A stretch of DNA of 64,000 nucleotides, taken from Eonycteris spelaea (Eukaryota; Chordata; Mammalia; Chiroptera; Pteropodidae). A model generated the notes under the pieces. The model had not been told where the DNA came from. It was given only the letters and a program-made list of their open reading frames with translations, and ran no database searches. Positions 1 through 11,062 of the stretch are shown piece by piece. A program made the translations under genes and the position numbers. Positions within the stretch are counted from its first letter, which is position 1, and every line of letters starts with the position of its first letter. The stretch covers positions 5,208,001 to 5,272,000 of the forward strand of contig PUFA01000116.1 of NCBI GenBank assembly GCA_003508835.1, written 5' to 3'.

Positions 1-1609
1 GAGAGCTCTCAAATACTGATCAGTGACAGACAAAATGTCCATGTTTACTTCCGTCTAGGTTTTGAGCTGGTTTCTAAAGAGTGCTACTTTCCAACAAAGT
101 GACAGACCATGGAGATGAAGCGTCCCAGACTCCTTGGCTCCAGGGCTAAGCACTCACCTGGGACTAAGAGCTGACACTGAGGGAAACTGCTGGGAGGAAG
201 TTCACAGGTGCCCCCAGCTGGCTCAGAGACAAACCTAATGAAGTGCAGCAGTGGCTGAATTAGCAATGTGTGGCTGCTGGATTCCCCCCAGGAACTCTAT
301 GGTTAGAGTGTTAATTGCTGTCACCACTCCCCATTCTCAAGGGCAGGGTCTTAATGCTGCCCAACTTCTCCCTGTGCTGGTCTATTCTTTCCATCCTCCT
401 CAGCCCACAACAATCCACTGAAACCTATGGTCACTCTAAAAAGTCATTGAAGGCAATATTCTGAGGCAATATCCTCCTCAAATCCAAACCTGATTTCCAG
501 GACTCATGCCCTGATTCTAGTGAGCAGTGACTAGGCTGGCATCCAAACCCGGTGGAAAACCAATTATCTTTTTCAGCTCCAGGGTGCCCTTACCTTTCCT
601 TCTAGAGTAAAGAGAGTTATCTACACTCCCCTGAGATATGTGTAAAGGGCTGCAGTGAGCACTGCGAGTGTTGATGGACATCCAAGTACATTTCTCATGA
701 TATTATTTAAGTTAAAATATAATAGCAATGAATAGAAAGACTGAAGACCCCAAATAAGATGTGCAAAATAGTTTTATGGTCTCCAGGGGGCAGGGGGTAA
801 AAAGGAAAGGAAAAAGAGGATGTTAAATTCTTAATACAGAGCGTTAACTTCCTGTGCCTCTTCAAATTTTAATATTTAGAAAAAGATTCAGTGTAATTTT
901 GACAGGATGCACTCACATTACCATTCTCTGATATTCTGCAGGCATCATGCATCCTATTATTAAATCATTTATCCATTTATTAATTTATCTACCAAGTCAA
1001 ATACCCAGTAATTCTCAAAAGCGCCATTTATATATCCTTTCATTACCCAATTGTCTGTCACCATCTCAACACTATCACTCATCCATTTGCTTATCTGTTC
1101 ATCCAGCCATTTATGTATTTCTTCATCCACATGTCAATCTTTTACCTAATATTCATTCATAATCTACCAAATCTTCAATACTCACCCAACATATTGCCCT
1201 TCTGCTCATCCACTAATTTACTCCATCATGGTACCATGGCCTGATATTACAGCACCCAGTGACTCTGACAAAGGTTCTGTGATAGTCCAGGAAATAGAAA
1301 CTAGAGATGCTTCTCATTCCTCACCTGAATTTCTGAACTCACATAGAATTGACAGTACTGGCTGTATATTTCTCTGAAGAAAGCTAGAAAAAGTCCATGG
1401 CTGTGAAGACTTCAGTCACAGTATCCAGAAGTTCACATGACTACTGTTCTTCTGCATTCATTTGCAGACAGCAAAGTTAAGCTCCCAAATTCCAAGATTT
1501 TAACAGAAACTCCACAGCACTCTCAGCCACTCCTGCTCAAAAACATGGCAAATCTTTCTTCTCATTCACCCTCTAACATTCAACATGTTCTATCAACTCT
1601 TACTTTGAA
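1..1609. other. No gene seen; intergenic DNA
   Basis: No exon-like or conserved open frame is visible. Apart from the degenerate CATC/CATT-rich tract near 0.95-1.22 kb, I recognise nothing. A G-rich motif resembling the CTCF core (CCAGGGGGCAG) lies near 783-793 and is discussed as a finding. Confidence 0.6.
945..1225. repeat. Degenerate CATT/ATCC-rich simple repeat
   Basis: Words such as ATCCATTTATT, CATCCATTTGC, CATCCAGCCATTT and CATTCATAATC recur for about 280 bp with heavy decay, as in an old (CATCCATT)n-type tandem repeat. The open frame through it is low-complexity and not a gene. Confidence 0.55.
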
Positions 1610-2190
1610 AACAAGGGTCCTTAGGACTTTGATTAAATTTAGCTTTCAATCTTAGAAATCATCTCTCTTTCTACACGTACACATGAAGACCTAGCCTTTC
1701 GCCAAGATAAATAACACCACAGGCAGCAGAAGACAGAAGCCCACATCTGACTAATGGCCACAAGGTCTGGAGCTCTGGCAGGCCAAAGATAACATCTTGA
1801 CCTAAAGTTATATTTCAGTTCGTGAACTCTAAGGTGGATTGACCCCTTGGCTGCTTTCCCATGAAACCAGACAGAGGGACACTGGAACAGACCTCAGAGA
1901 TGTCCTCAAGACCTGAAGAAATGATTTATTACCCTTATCTCAGCTCTGAGCAATCAGCTCCCAGCATGACCACAAACCCCCTAACCTACAGTTATCTTGT
2001 GATTTTGCCCTATGTAATCTGTAACCTACCCACCATCAGGAAGTTTGGGCTTTTGAGCATTAGTTTCTCATTCTCCTAGGCAGGGCCATTCATAAGAAAA
2101 TATTTTTCCACTGCAATTCTCAGTGTGTAGTGTTTGGCTCTGCTGGGGCCAGAGAGACTCTCTCCGTTCTGTGACACTTTGAAAAACATC
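1610..2190 (+). mobile_element. Endogenous retrovirus-type LTR, copy 1
   Basis: This segment matches a second one at about 5,875-6,400 in the same orientation. Shared blocks include a GGGTCCTTA start region, the phrase around 'AAAGATAACATCTTGACCTA', a stretch on GAAACCAGA..GACACTGGAACAGACCT, and a 3' block around CAATTCTCAGTG..AGTGTTTGGCTCTGCT. An imperfect polyadenylation-like motif (CATTCATAAGAAAA) sits before the terminal block; copy 2 has CATTCATAATAAAA. That is typical of the U3-R-U5 order of a class I-like ERV LTR. Boundaries are approximate and no retroviral genes are recognisable. I cannot name the family. Confidence 0.6.
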
Positions 2191-2955
2191 TGTCATATGG
2201 ATCCTTCCTTTCCATTATTAATATTGCTGGTATCTATTATTTTGTTCCTAAGTGCCATTTTGTTCCTAAGTGCCATGTAATTCAGTGCCTCTCAAAGCAT
2301 GATAGGCTTCATCCTATCCAGACTTACTGGCAGAAACTATGCAGATAGGATCCAGCAAACTGTTTTTAGGAGCCTTTCAGGTGTTTCTCATAGAATAAAA
2401 CATTTTTCAGAAATTTCAGATAGAATAAAATTTGAAATCACTGGAACAATTCATTCTGTAGACCACTGTCATGTTACTATTTCATTACAACACTTTATTC
2501 TACCATTACCCATCTAACAAAGATTTGATGTAGAGTCTCCAATGACTTAATGCCAAATCTCGACTGAGAGTGAAGAGCTTCAAAGTCAAGCACAATCTAA
2601 GTTCTTCTCTGCTTCTCTCTCATGTGAGCTCCCACCCATCCAACAATTCTGCTGTTCCCCGAAAAGGAAATGCTCTCTCCTCTGCTCAGGAAAGTCATCT
2701 CATAGGTGTTTACCCAGAACTGAATGAGTTCCTTCAAAAAACAGTGACAGACACAGTAATATATACTATCAATGCATATGCTTGGGTTTGAAAAAAGAAC
2801 ATGAATATTACAAAGTATTTGCTCCAAACTCCATGCATATGTCGAGTAAGCTCCTTCTAAATAAGGTTTGTTTGACTTAATATGTGTTTGTTTAAAAATC
2901 ATTATTTGCCATTGTTATATTTTACTTACTGTAAATTATTCTACTTGCAATTTGT
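2191..2955. other. No gene seen
   Basis: AT-rich intergenic sequence with no supported exon. It contains a short tandem duplication, two copies of TTTTGTTCCTAAGTGCCA at about 2,240-2,275. Confidence 0.5.
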
Positions 2956-2959
2956 CTGT

Positions 2960-3115
2960 TAAAAAGAACTTTAAAAGTAATTGAAAAAGTACAACTCTGG
3001 TGCAGGATGTTTACAGAGGGAAGGCTGGAGTTGGGGTACTCTCCGTACTTTCTGTTCTATTTTGCAATAAATCTAAACCTGCTCTTAAAAATAGAGTCTA
3101 CTTGACAATAAATAG
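2960..3115 (+). mobile_element. LINE-1 3' end fragment
   Basis: The sequence reads through 'GGTGCAGGATGTTTACAGAG', then CTCTCCGTACTTTCTG..TTTTGC and ends CTGCTCTTAAAAATA. This is the usual order at the 3' terminus of L1MA/L1MB-type elements. It is strongly 5'-truncated and carries no coding capacity. Confidence 0.6.
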
Positions 3116-3399
3116 TTGAGCTTGTTCTGACTTCCACTTAGGTGGTAGAAAGCTGGAAAGAATACTGGTTTCACCCTAAAACTAGAGAAGGTTAGATAAT
3201 CTACAAAATCATAACTAGCTGTAAAATCAGTAGGCTGAGACTGCAGAGTAACCAAATAGTGTAAAATCTCAAGAAAGATAGGTACGTTCAGAAAGAGATA
3301 GGTTGTACACTCTTACTTACCTGGGCCAAAGCATGAGAAAAAAATAGGGCCACCGAACAAGCCAGTGAGAACTGCTTTAACAAATGGTTAAAGTTCAAG

Positions 3400-4728
3400 T
3401 GTAGGGTATTATAAGTACAGAATGGCTGAGAACACAGCAAAACGAAAAGTTCCCACCAATTCCCAAGACTTTCTCCGCAGACTTAGAACAGACCCCACAA
3501 GAACTTCTGGGGAAGGGTGGAGAACCAGACAAAGCCTCCTGCATGGCGCAGGTCTGGTGAAAGCGGCCACGATCTCTGCAGTAAGCAGGAGGCAGGCTCC
3601 CACCACCGAGTCTGTCCCCTTATGGGACAAAGGCCTGAAGCCACCGGGGAAGGGCAGTGAACCCTGTTTCCCTCAGAGACAGATGAGGACGCATTGCTGA
3701 GGGAAGAGAAGATGGAGAGGGGGAACCATTCTCCTGTGGGGGTCCTTGGGGCAGGAAATCACTCTGTGTTCGGACCACGATCCCCGTGTCCTCACACTGT
3801 GGCAGAGCAAGAGCACAAAGCAAGCCCCCACCCTGAGGCTTAGGAGAAAGGACCTGCCTAAGACTGAGATGAAAGCAGGACAACAAATAATAATCCCTCA
3901 TTCTCCACCACGCTGAGCAGGAATCGAGGGACAAAGGACAGCTGTTTACCATGGGGAGAGGCAGGGTGCGGGCAGACACACTCTGACAGTCCCACGGGAG
4001 AGCTTAAAACTAAGGGTGCAGCAGCAATACTGGGGAAACCCTGCAACCGCTGAAGATGCCACCTAAGCACAAGGAACGCGGGAGGAAACCGAGGGTCGGC
4101 GCCGTGAGGGTGACCACGGCAACAGCAAAACTCGAACCCAGCTCGACCGTGACTGCACTGACCCCACATCGCTCCCACCTAATGAGACTACAGGACGAAC
4201 AGGAGACGTGCCCGTTGCAAGGCATACTATTTACCAGGGTCCATTATCCTATACACAAAATATCCTAGTTTCACAATCAAAATTAAATATCAAAGGAAAA
4301 GTCAAGACAAATTCCTATGTCACTGAACAAAGAAATTTAAAGAATCACAATGAGGTCTGCTTGGGTATAGGAACTATCTCACAGGAGTTTAAAATAACTC
4401 TCATAAATAAGTTAAAGGATCTGGTAGAATAAATGGACAGTCACACCAAAACTTTCAGTGGAGAACTGAAAACAATGTGGGGGCATCAAATGGAAATGCT
4501 GGACATGAAGGACGCAGTAACAGAGATGGAGGAGGCTTACGAGTAGATTCGAGAAACATTCAGCAAGGAGAATGAGAGTCAACAAAAATTAGTAAAACTG
4601 AAGCAGAGAAAAAATAATGGTAAAAAGAGAAGAGAGGTGTGGAACAACATTAAACCATGTAACGTACATGAAATTGGAAATCACAGAAAGAAAATGGAGA
4701 CAAAAGAAGTTCAAGAAATACTTGAGGA
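3400..4728 (+). mobile_element. LINE-1 5' part with ORF1 relic
   Basis: The 4,280-4,728 part resembles the coiled-coil section of an old L1 ORF1: a GAGATGGAGGAGG run, GTGTGGAACAACATTAA, then TGTAACGTACATGAAATTGG followed by a GAAGAAATACTTGA block. Its reading frame is broken (for example a TAG after GCTTACGAG). The GC-richer 3,400-4,250 part, with several overlapping short open frames, could be the element's 5' UTR, but I do not recognise it firmly. The L1 appears to resume at about 5,399 after an insertion. Confidence 0.45.
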
Positions 4729-5398
4729 TTCTATAATTCTGATTGTGATGCCTTCTTTGCCTTAAAATTGCACAATAGGCATTAATAAACCAAATCCCCC
4801 ACGCTGCTATCAACCTGGCATTTCAGGGTCATCCATTTAATTATGTCTCTCTGTACCTCCAACGCACACTCCCTGTGCCAGGGACCACAAGGTTTTTCAT
4901 AACTTGAGCCTTAGCCCTTACCTCTCATGTTCGGCTTCCGTAGCTTGCTTTTCTAAAATCAACCATCTTCCTTTTTCAAGGACTGTACTACTTTTTGATT
5001 CAACAATGTGGAACCTCTTATAGTTTTGATTTTTTCATGCTTCTGAATCTTTTTTCATGCTGTTTTCCATGCCTACAAGACCATCACAACTTTTCCCCTA
5101 GTAAACCCTTATCCCTTAAACTTTCTTATATTTCCATTCTGCGAAGCCTTTCCAGAGGCACAGAGTTAGTTATCTAGTCCTACCTGTACCTCTGAAATTG
5201 CATCTAGAAGTTTTCCTTTTGTATTTAGCAAATCACATTTTAAATGTTTGCTGCTGTTTTCCCTCTGTTTCTAACTGGTTGGAAAATTTTGAGAATAACA
5301 AACATAACATTCATTTATATATACATTATTTCTCAGAGTATTGGTAATAGTAGTTGTTAAATAAATGTTAATTAAAATGAATTTAACAACCAAAAAAA
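4729..5398 (+). mobile_element. Retroposed insertion ending in L2-like sequence, with poly(A) and target duplication
   Basis: The segment is bounded by near-identical 16-mers, AAGAAATACTTGAGGA (4,713-4,728) and AAGAAATATTTGAAGA (5,399-5,414). They interrupt an L1 ORF1 whose text is continuous across them. The insert ends in an A9 tract (about 5,392-5,400) with AATAAA at 5,360-5,365, roughly 26 bp upstream, the geometry of a reverse-transcribed polyadenylated RNA. The interior (about 5,030-5,390) resembles LINE-2 3' sequence, including a TTCATGCTGTTTTCCATGCC block and a terminal TTAAATAAATG. L2 is normally older than L1, so a retrocopy of a transcript containing L2 fits better than a fresh L2 insertion. 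Confidence 0.5.
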
Positions 5399-5790
5399 AA
5401 GAAATATTTGAAGAAACAATGGCTGAAAAAAAATAGTGAAAGAAATTTAAGCACAAATCAAATAAAGTCAGCCATACAAGGTAAGGAAAAAGCCTAGACA
5501 CATCATATTCTGTCTAAAAGCCAAAAATAAAAATCTTGAAAGCAGCCTGAGATAAAAAGATATAACACATACAGATCAAAGATCTAAATCAAAGCAGAAT
5601 TCTTTTCATAAACTATGCAAGCCAGAAGACAATGAACATCTTCAAAGCCTTGAAGGGAAAAATATTGTCAACAAAGATTTCTATATGTAGAGAAAATCTT
5701 TTGAGAATGAAGGAGAAATACATTTTCGCACAAACAAAATACTTTCCAGCAGACCCAGATAACAAGAAATGTTAATAGAAGTATTCAGAG
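5399..5790 (+). mobile_element. LINE-1 fragment, continuation
   Basis: It opens GAAATATTTGAAGAAACAATGGCTG and continues with recognisable old L1 phrases: ACACATCATATTCTGTCTAAAAG, AAAGCAGCCTGAGATAAAAAG, CATAAACTATGCAAGCCAGAAG and GAATGAAGGAGAAATACATTTTCGC. It continues the fragment that ends at 4,728. Frames are broken. Confidence 0.65.
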
Positions 5791-5874
5791 CTTCTTAGAA
5801 ATATAATTCCCACCATAAGGGAGGAAATGTAAAAATTGGGACTGTAGTATTATAACACACAAGGAAGCAAGCTG

Positions 5875-6400
5875 TTGAAGAGGGTCCTTAAGACTATCTC
5901 TTTCCTTCTTTTCCTCTCCTCTCCTCTCTACCCTTCGGAGAACTAGTCTTTCCCCTGAAACACCCAAGGCAGCAGATGACAGTAACCCAGACTAAAGATA
6001 ATATCTTGACCTATGTTATGTTCCAGCTCCTAAGCCCTAAGGTGAAACAACACTCCAGCTACTCTCCTATGAAACCAGAGAGACACTGAAACAGACCTTA
6101 GAACTGCCCTCAAAACTGGAAGAAATGATTTATAACCCTTACCTCATCTCCAACCAATCAGCTACCAGCACAATCCCAAACCCCCTAACCCATAGTGTCT
6201 TGTAATTTTGTCCTATATAATCTATAACCTACATCCCATTGGGGAGTTTTGGGTTTTAAGCATTAGCTTCCTGTTCTCTTGGGTGGGGCCATTCATAATA
6301 AAATAGCCAACGTCTCTCCACTGCAATTCTCAGTGTTTAGTGTTTGGCTCTGCTAATGCTGGGTGAACAAGCTTTCTGCTCAATAACACTAGGGTCATGT
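5875..6400 (+). mobile_element. Endogenous retrovirus-type LTR, copy 2
   Basis: Second copy of the LTR seen at 1,610-2,190, in the same orientation. It shares GGGTCCTTAAGAC, AATATCTTGACCTATG, GAAACCAGAGAGACACTGAAACAG, 'TCTATAACCTACATCCCATT' and CATTCATAATAAAA, ending in the CAATTCTCAGTG..TTGGCTCTGCT block. AATAAA-type and CCAATC motifs are retained. DNA between the two LTRs looks like L1/L2 rather than gag-pol-env, so they are more likely two solo LTRs than the ends of one provirus. Confidence 0.6.
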
Positions 6401-6424
6401 GAAAAACTAAGTGGCCAGTTTGAA

Positions 6425-6725
6425 AAGGTCTATGGTAGACTAAGTAATGTCCCCCAAAGATGTCTGTGCCTGTGCCCCAGAGCCTGTGAATACGCTGCTT
6501 TTTATGTTAAAAAGAACTTTCAGATGTACTTAAATTAAGGATCTTAGAACATGGAGACTATCTTGGGTAATCTGGTCCCAATGTAATCACAAGAAACCTT
6601 GTAAGACAGTGTGAGAGGACCAGAGGCAGAAGAAAGAGATGTAAAAATGGAAGAGGATCAGATTCAGAGAGAGGTTTCATCTGCTGCTGACTTTGAAAAT
6701 GGAAGAAGAGGTGGTAAGCAAAGGA
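6425..6725 (+). mobile_element. MaLR/MLT1-type LTR fragment
   Basis: It reads GTAATGTCCCCCAAAGATGTC, CCAGAGCCTGTGAATACG, AACTTTCAGATGT, CCCAATGTAATCACAAG, and then a purine-rich AGAGGACCAGAGGCAGAAG stretch. These match my memory of the MLT1 family of mammalian LTRs, in the forward orientation, without the 3' end. Confidence 0.6.
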
Positions 6726-7960
6726 GTAGAGGCTGGGTGAAGGCAAAGAGATCATGCATACAGTGAATAGCGGAGAAAAGTCACAAACATTTTAACCAGG
6801 TGCAGAAATGCAGATACAGCATCTTCATATATTTTCCTCCTTGAAGTGTCATCATGTGTGCATTTGCATTCTTTTAATTAAATTTACTGTGGTGACATTG
6901 GTTAATAAAACCATATAGGTTTAAAGTATATAACTGAATAAATACATCATCTGTATATTGCATGGTTTGTTCACCACCCAAAGGCAAATCTCCTTCCATC
7001 ACCATATATTTGACCCCTTTACCCTTATTAACCTTCCCCAATCCCTTTTACCTCTGGTAACTACTAAACTGTTGTCTATGTCATGAGTTTTTGTCTCGTT
7101 TATCTGTTGCTTTCAGTTTTCGATCCCACATATGAGTGAAATCATATGGTTTTCAACTTTTTCACTGTGACTTATTTCACTTAGCATGCTCAAGATCCAT
7201 CTGTGTTGTCGCAAATGGCAGCATTTCATCTTTTCTTTTGGCTGAATAACATTCAATTTTATGTGTGTGCCACATCCTCTTTATCCACTCATCTACCAAA
7301 GGGCACATCAGTTGTTTCTATGCCTTGGCTGCCACAAAAAATATTGCAATGAACATCAGGGTGCATATATCTTTATGGATAAAGTCTTCATATTTTTGGA
7401 GTAGATACCCACAAGAGAGATTGCTGGGTCACATAGTAATTCTATTCTTGATTTTTTTAAGGAAACTTCATACTGTTTTCCATAATAGCCGTACCAACTG
7501 ACAGTCCCACCATTAGTGTATGAGGGTTCCTTAATGCCACAACCTCTCCAACACTTGTTATCATTTGTCCTATTGATAACAGACATTCAGGTGTGAGGTG
7601 GCATCTCATTAGGGCTTTGATCTGCATTTCCCTAATAATTAGTGAAGTTGAGCATCTTTCATATATATGTTGGACATCTCTATGTATTCTTGGGAGAAGT
7701 GTCTGTTCAGATACTGTGCCTATTTTTTAATAAAATTGTTTCTGCTTTTGTTTTTGTTGAGTCTGGTTTCTCTTCAGATTGTATCTTTGTATTTTTGACT
7801 AATTTTTTCTTCTTTTGTCCCTTTTCCCTACATTTAATATAGGGTGTGTTCATGTAAGTTTTATGGTTTACTCCGCAGGTTGCAAAAAATTCAGACAGAA
7901 TTATGACACTTTAGAGGAGATACAGGGTCCATATAGGAATTCAAAACAGAGAAAATGAGG
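6725..7960 (+). repeat. Duplicated segment, copy 1 (split by an L1)
   Basis: Two flanks, 6,725-6,860 and 7,785-7,960, match a continuous segment at about 15,990-16,315. Shared text includes GAGAAAAGTCACAAACA (6,773 and 16,040), CAGAAATG.GGATA-like sequence, TTTTCCTCCTTGA, TTTTTGACTAATTTTT and GGGTGTGTTCATG. An L1 fragment lies between the flanks in this copy only. It may be a local duplication or an unnamed dispersed repeat. Confidence 0.55.
6870..7785 (-). mobile_element. LINE-1 3' end, minus strand
   Basis: On the plus strand this reads as a reversed L1 3' portion: GACATTGGTTAATAAAACC, GGCTGAATAACATTCAATTT, CACATCCTCTTTATCCACTC, TTGCAATGAACATCAGGG, CCACAAGAGAGATTGCTGGG and GATCTGCATTTCCCTAATAATT. 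It lies between the flanks of the duplicated segment, so it probably inserted after that duplication. It is truncated and non-coding. Confidence 0.7.
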
Positions 7961-7999
7961 TGTTTCTCAGAATCCCTTAAAAAATGTAACCCGACTTTA

Positions 8000-8600
8000 C
8001 ATTTCTCCTTCCCCACTGCCACTACTCTAGTTCAGATTACAATGTCTCACTAGCAATCGCAGAGCAGCCCCCTAACTGGTCTCCTTGGCACCCATCTGTC
8101 TTCTCTGATTCATGTGCCAGAGTGATCATTCAAAAGTGTTAACTTTGTCAAAGCGTACTTTTGCTTAAAAATCTTTACTGACTCCTGCTGCTATCGAAGG
8201 TAAAAGGTGTTTTGACATCACCGCCCTCAATGATTTGACCCTTTTTTAGCTGCCAGCTTCATCCCCACGACTTCCTCAATCTTCTCTGCCCTGCAGGTGC
8301 GCCTCGGGACATCTGGAATCCTCACTCTCCCCCCCCACCACCCGCCCCGCTCTGCACCAATCACAGGTCACCCCTGTGCTCCAGTTGCTTGTTATCTGGA
8401 TCACTTGTGCTCACTTTCCTGGTCTCCACCTAAACTTTCTTGGTCTTTGCATACAGGAAGACCTCTGCCATCGCCCCCGGAGGCTTAGTCTCTCTGACAC
8501 AATGCTGCATTTTCATTGTTCGCTGTCATCCTGCTATGCAGTCATATCCTTCTCAGAACTGTAGCATACTGACTACTGTGTCTCAAGAACCATTCGTTGT
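8000..8600 (+). mobile_element. LINE-2 fragment
   Basis: Phrases typical of mammalian L2 follow in order: CACTGCCACTACTCTAGTTCAG, CCCTAACTGGTCTCCTTGGC, CCAGAGTGATCATTCAAAAG, TTTACTGACTCCTGCTG, and TTTGCATACAGGAAGACCTCTGCC. It is heavily diverged and has no coding frame. Confidence 0.6.
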
Positions 8601-9254
8601 TCCAGACACATAGACTCTCCTGTGATTTTTCCTGAAATAACACCAAGGAAAATACAGCTCCCTGGCACTGACTTCTTTGGGATGCTTGTCTACATTGCAA
8701 AATTTAGGATTGAATTTTTTTAAGGTAAAATTAAAATATCAAACGGGCTCTGGACTATATGAGCTTTCAACTCTGCTTCAATGCTGAGAGTCTGCGTTGT
8801 ATTCACAAATGAAAGAACTGCACATCCACTGACTTAAAGAAGAGACAATGGGAAGAAAGGGCTTTGAGACTTCTTCAAGGGAGACAGAGGATGAGCTACT
8901 GTCACATTCTTTCTCCTCTTTCCCCTTCCTTACCCCTTGTACAATTATTCCTTCCTCCTCTTTAACCTTATTTAACTTGTGCTTTTCCTCAGAGGTGCAG
9001 TCTACTCTCAGACTACTCCAGCTCGGCTGATTTACAAAGACCAAGCAGGCCCTGTGGTGTGTGCGGAAGGAAAAGGTTCAATATGGAGACTAGAGGTGAC
9101 ATCTGCACAGTGGACTGAACAATCTGGAGTCCCAAAATCCACGTTCAAGTTGTCTTATCTCTCATAGTCTTTGGCTGAGGAATCTTCCCTTTCTTAGAGA
9201 ACTATGTCTTTAAGATTTTACATGTTATTTCATGTTTTATGTGCTTATTTTGTT

Positions 9255-9338
9255 CCACTGAGTTACCCCTCTAGCAATCAAGACAAGAACATTATGTCCA
9301 CATGAAGGTCCTGCACAAAGCATTTTAATCCGCTTGAT
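9255..9338 (+). repeat. Local direct repeat, unit 1
   Basis: Unit 1 of a pair; the second is at 9,576-9,661. Both contain TCCACTGA.TTACCCCT, CAAGACAAG.ACATTATG, TCCACATGAAGGTCCTGCAC and AAGCATTTTAATC.GCTTGAT. Only a handful of positions differ over about 84 bp, one of them a one-base indel. Confidence 0.8.
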
Positions 9339-9575
9339 AGAAACACTTATTTTGTTTCTAAAGTCTAGAAAAAAAGAGTTAATAGATTTTTCAGAAATTG
9401 GACAGCTTTAATATTTAAATGATACCCCTTATATATGCTGGATTCCTCTCAAACTGTTCATATGCTCAACACAGGCTTGAAACATAATTTCCCTTGGCCA
9501 GTTATAGTCGCATGTACTAAGGACCTTTAGTTAAGAGTCTCATCAGTGTGAAACAAGACTTTTAGCTGATGCTTC

Positions 9576-9661
9576 TCCACTGAATTACCCCTCCAGCACT
9601 CAAGACAAGTACATTATGTCCACATGAAGGTCCTGCACAAAAGCATTTTAATCAGCTTGAT
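9576..9661 (+). repeat. Local direct repeat, unit 2
   Basis: Second copy of the unit at 9,255-9,338, in the same orientation and about 320 bp away. It carries an extra A in CACAAAAGC and C>A in ATCAGCTTGAT. Confidence 0.8.
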
Positions 9662-10142
9662 CGCATCCCTCTCCTCAGAACAGTGACTCACACAATGCTT
9701 GATGTGGTTACATATATTTTAAGTGAGTCTAAATGTGAAAATGTTTTGTTCCCAATGGAAACACAATAACCTTGTACAAAATTTAGATGAATAAGAACCA
9801 GTGATCCAAAGATCCATGAATAGGTCTGTGATTACAATGTAGCAAATAAAAACAGTAACTATTGTGAGATTTTTTTTTTTAATTAATAATCGCAGGGCAA
9901 AGAAATGGAGATTAAGTGTGGGAAGTTGTTATAGCGGTGCTTCACTCCTCTAAACGTGCTCCTGTGACATAAAAGTATCCCCATATCCCACACCCCAACC
10001 CAACCACTCAGCCTCCTACCGACAAGTACACATTTTGTCATCTCCTTTCTGGTTACCAGGGCAATGCAGTTGATGACTGTCACATCTGAGTTGGATGGGA
10101 GGACACACAGGCATAGTTTTTTTTCTAAATGATGCTCATGAT

Positions 10143-11062
10143 TTATCAAGAAAACTTCCATAACGGTTTCTACCAGGGCCCCTTTGCCTTATTCCTTGAA
10201 CTATAAATCATGGAGTTCAGCATGGGTGTCAAAATGGCATAAAAGAGAGAGATCAGCTTCTCCTGAAGGACAGATGGGCTGGAGCAGGACTGGATGTAAG
10301 TGAAAATGGTCATGCCATAGCACAGGACAACCACTGTGAGGTGAGAGGTACAAGTGTGGAAAGCTTTCTTTCTTCCTTCTGTGGACTCAGTCTTTACAAT
10401 GGTGAGGATGATCTGAATGTAGGACACAAGAACCAGGCAGAAAGATGTCATCAACTAGAAACCATGATTGCAATCTCATTGGAAGAGGTGTCCACAGAGG
10501 CTAGTCTGACCACAGCTAAGAGTTCACATGATATGTGATCAATAAACTTGTTTCCGCACATGGGCAGCTAAAAGGTGACGGCGGTCTGTATGACAGAGCT
10601 GACAGAGCCACTGACCCAGGATGTGATGGCCAACCTAGCACAGAGCCCTCCATGCATGATGACTGAGTACCGCAGGGGGTCACACACAGCCACATAGCGG
10701 TCATAGGCCATCACCGCCAGTAGAACAAACTCAATCCCACCCAAGGCCAAGGAGAAAAATAACTGGAATGCACAGCTCACATATGGGATTACTTTAGGTT
10801 CTGCAAGAAGATGCACCAGCATCTGAGGGACGATGCTTGTGGCATAAGAGACATCAACGACGGAGAAGTTGGTGAGAAAGAAATACATGGGAGTGTGGAC
10901 TTGGCTGTCCAATCTGATCAGAAGAACAATGAAGAAGTTTCCCAGCACGGTCACCAGGTATGTGATGGAGAATAAAACAAAGAGAGGGACCCGAGTGTCC
11001 CAGTCACTGGACAGGCCAAGGAGAATAAACTCTTTCATCCATGTCTGGTTATCTGTTCCCAC
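10143..11062 (-). pseudogene. Olfactory receptor pseudogene, OR2F1/OR2F2-like
   Basis: Olfactory receptors are seven-transmembrane odorant GPCRs encoded by one intronless coding exon. From the ATG at 11,060-11,062 the frame encodes an OR2F-like protein starting MGTDNQTW. It has HTPMYFFLTN (TM2), MAYDRYVAVC (TM3 end), KAFHTCTSHL (TM6) and PMLNSMIYSSRNK (TM7, where the usual PMLNP has P>S). The gene is broken. An in-frame TAG at 10,568-10,570 replaces a glutamine codon expected after AVTF. Near 10,455 a net loss of about 10 bases after the IMVSS-encoding stretch shifts the frame. A second TAG (10,170-10,172) follows GPW where the family has glutamine, and a codon is lost just before it (NKAKG against NKEVKG). 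So this locus cannot make a full receptor. Orientation opposite to TCAF1 matches my memory of the human locus. Confidence 0.9.

Larger units (their letters stand above)
8601..10140. other. No gene seen; intergenic, holds a local direct repeat
   Basis: Apart from the 84-86 bp direct repeat annotated separately, I see no exon. A T-rich tract lies near 9,871-9,880. The segment lies downstream (3') of the minus-strand OR pseudogene. Confidence 0.5.

Noticed and set aside
945..1225. A CRISPR-like or regulatory repeat array
   Set aside because: The units are short, degenerate and of simple-sequence type in a mammalian background; there are no regular spacers.
2190..5875. A provirus between the two related LTRs
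   Set aside because: No retroviral gene-like sequence was seen; the interior is explained by L1, L2-like and retroposed DNA.
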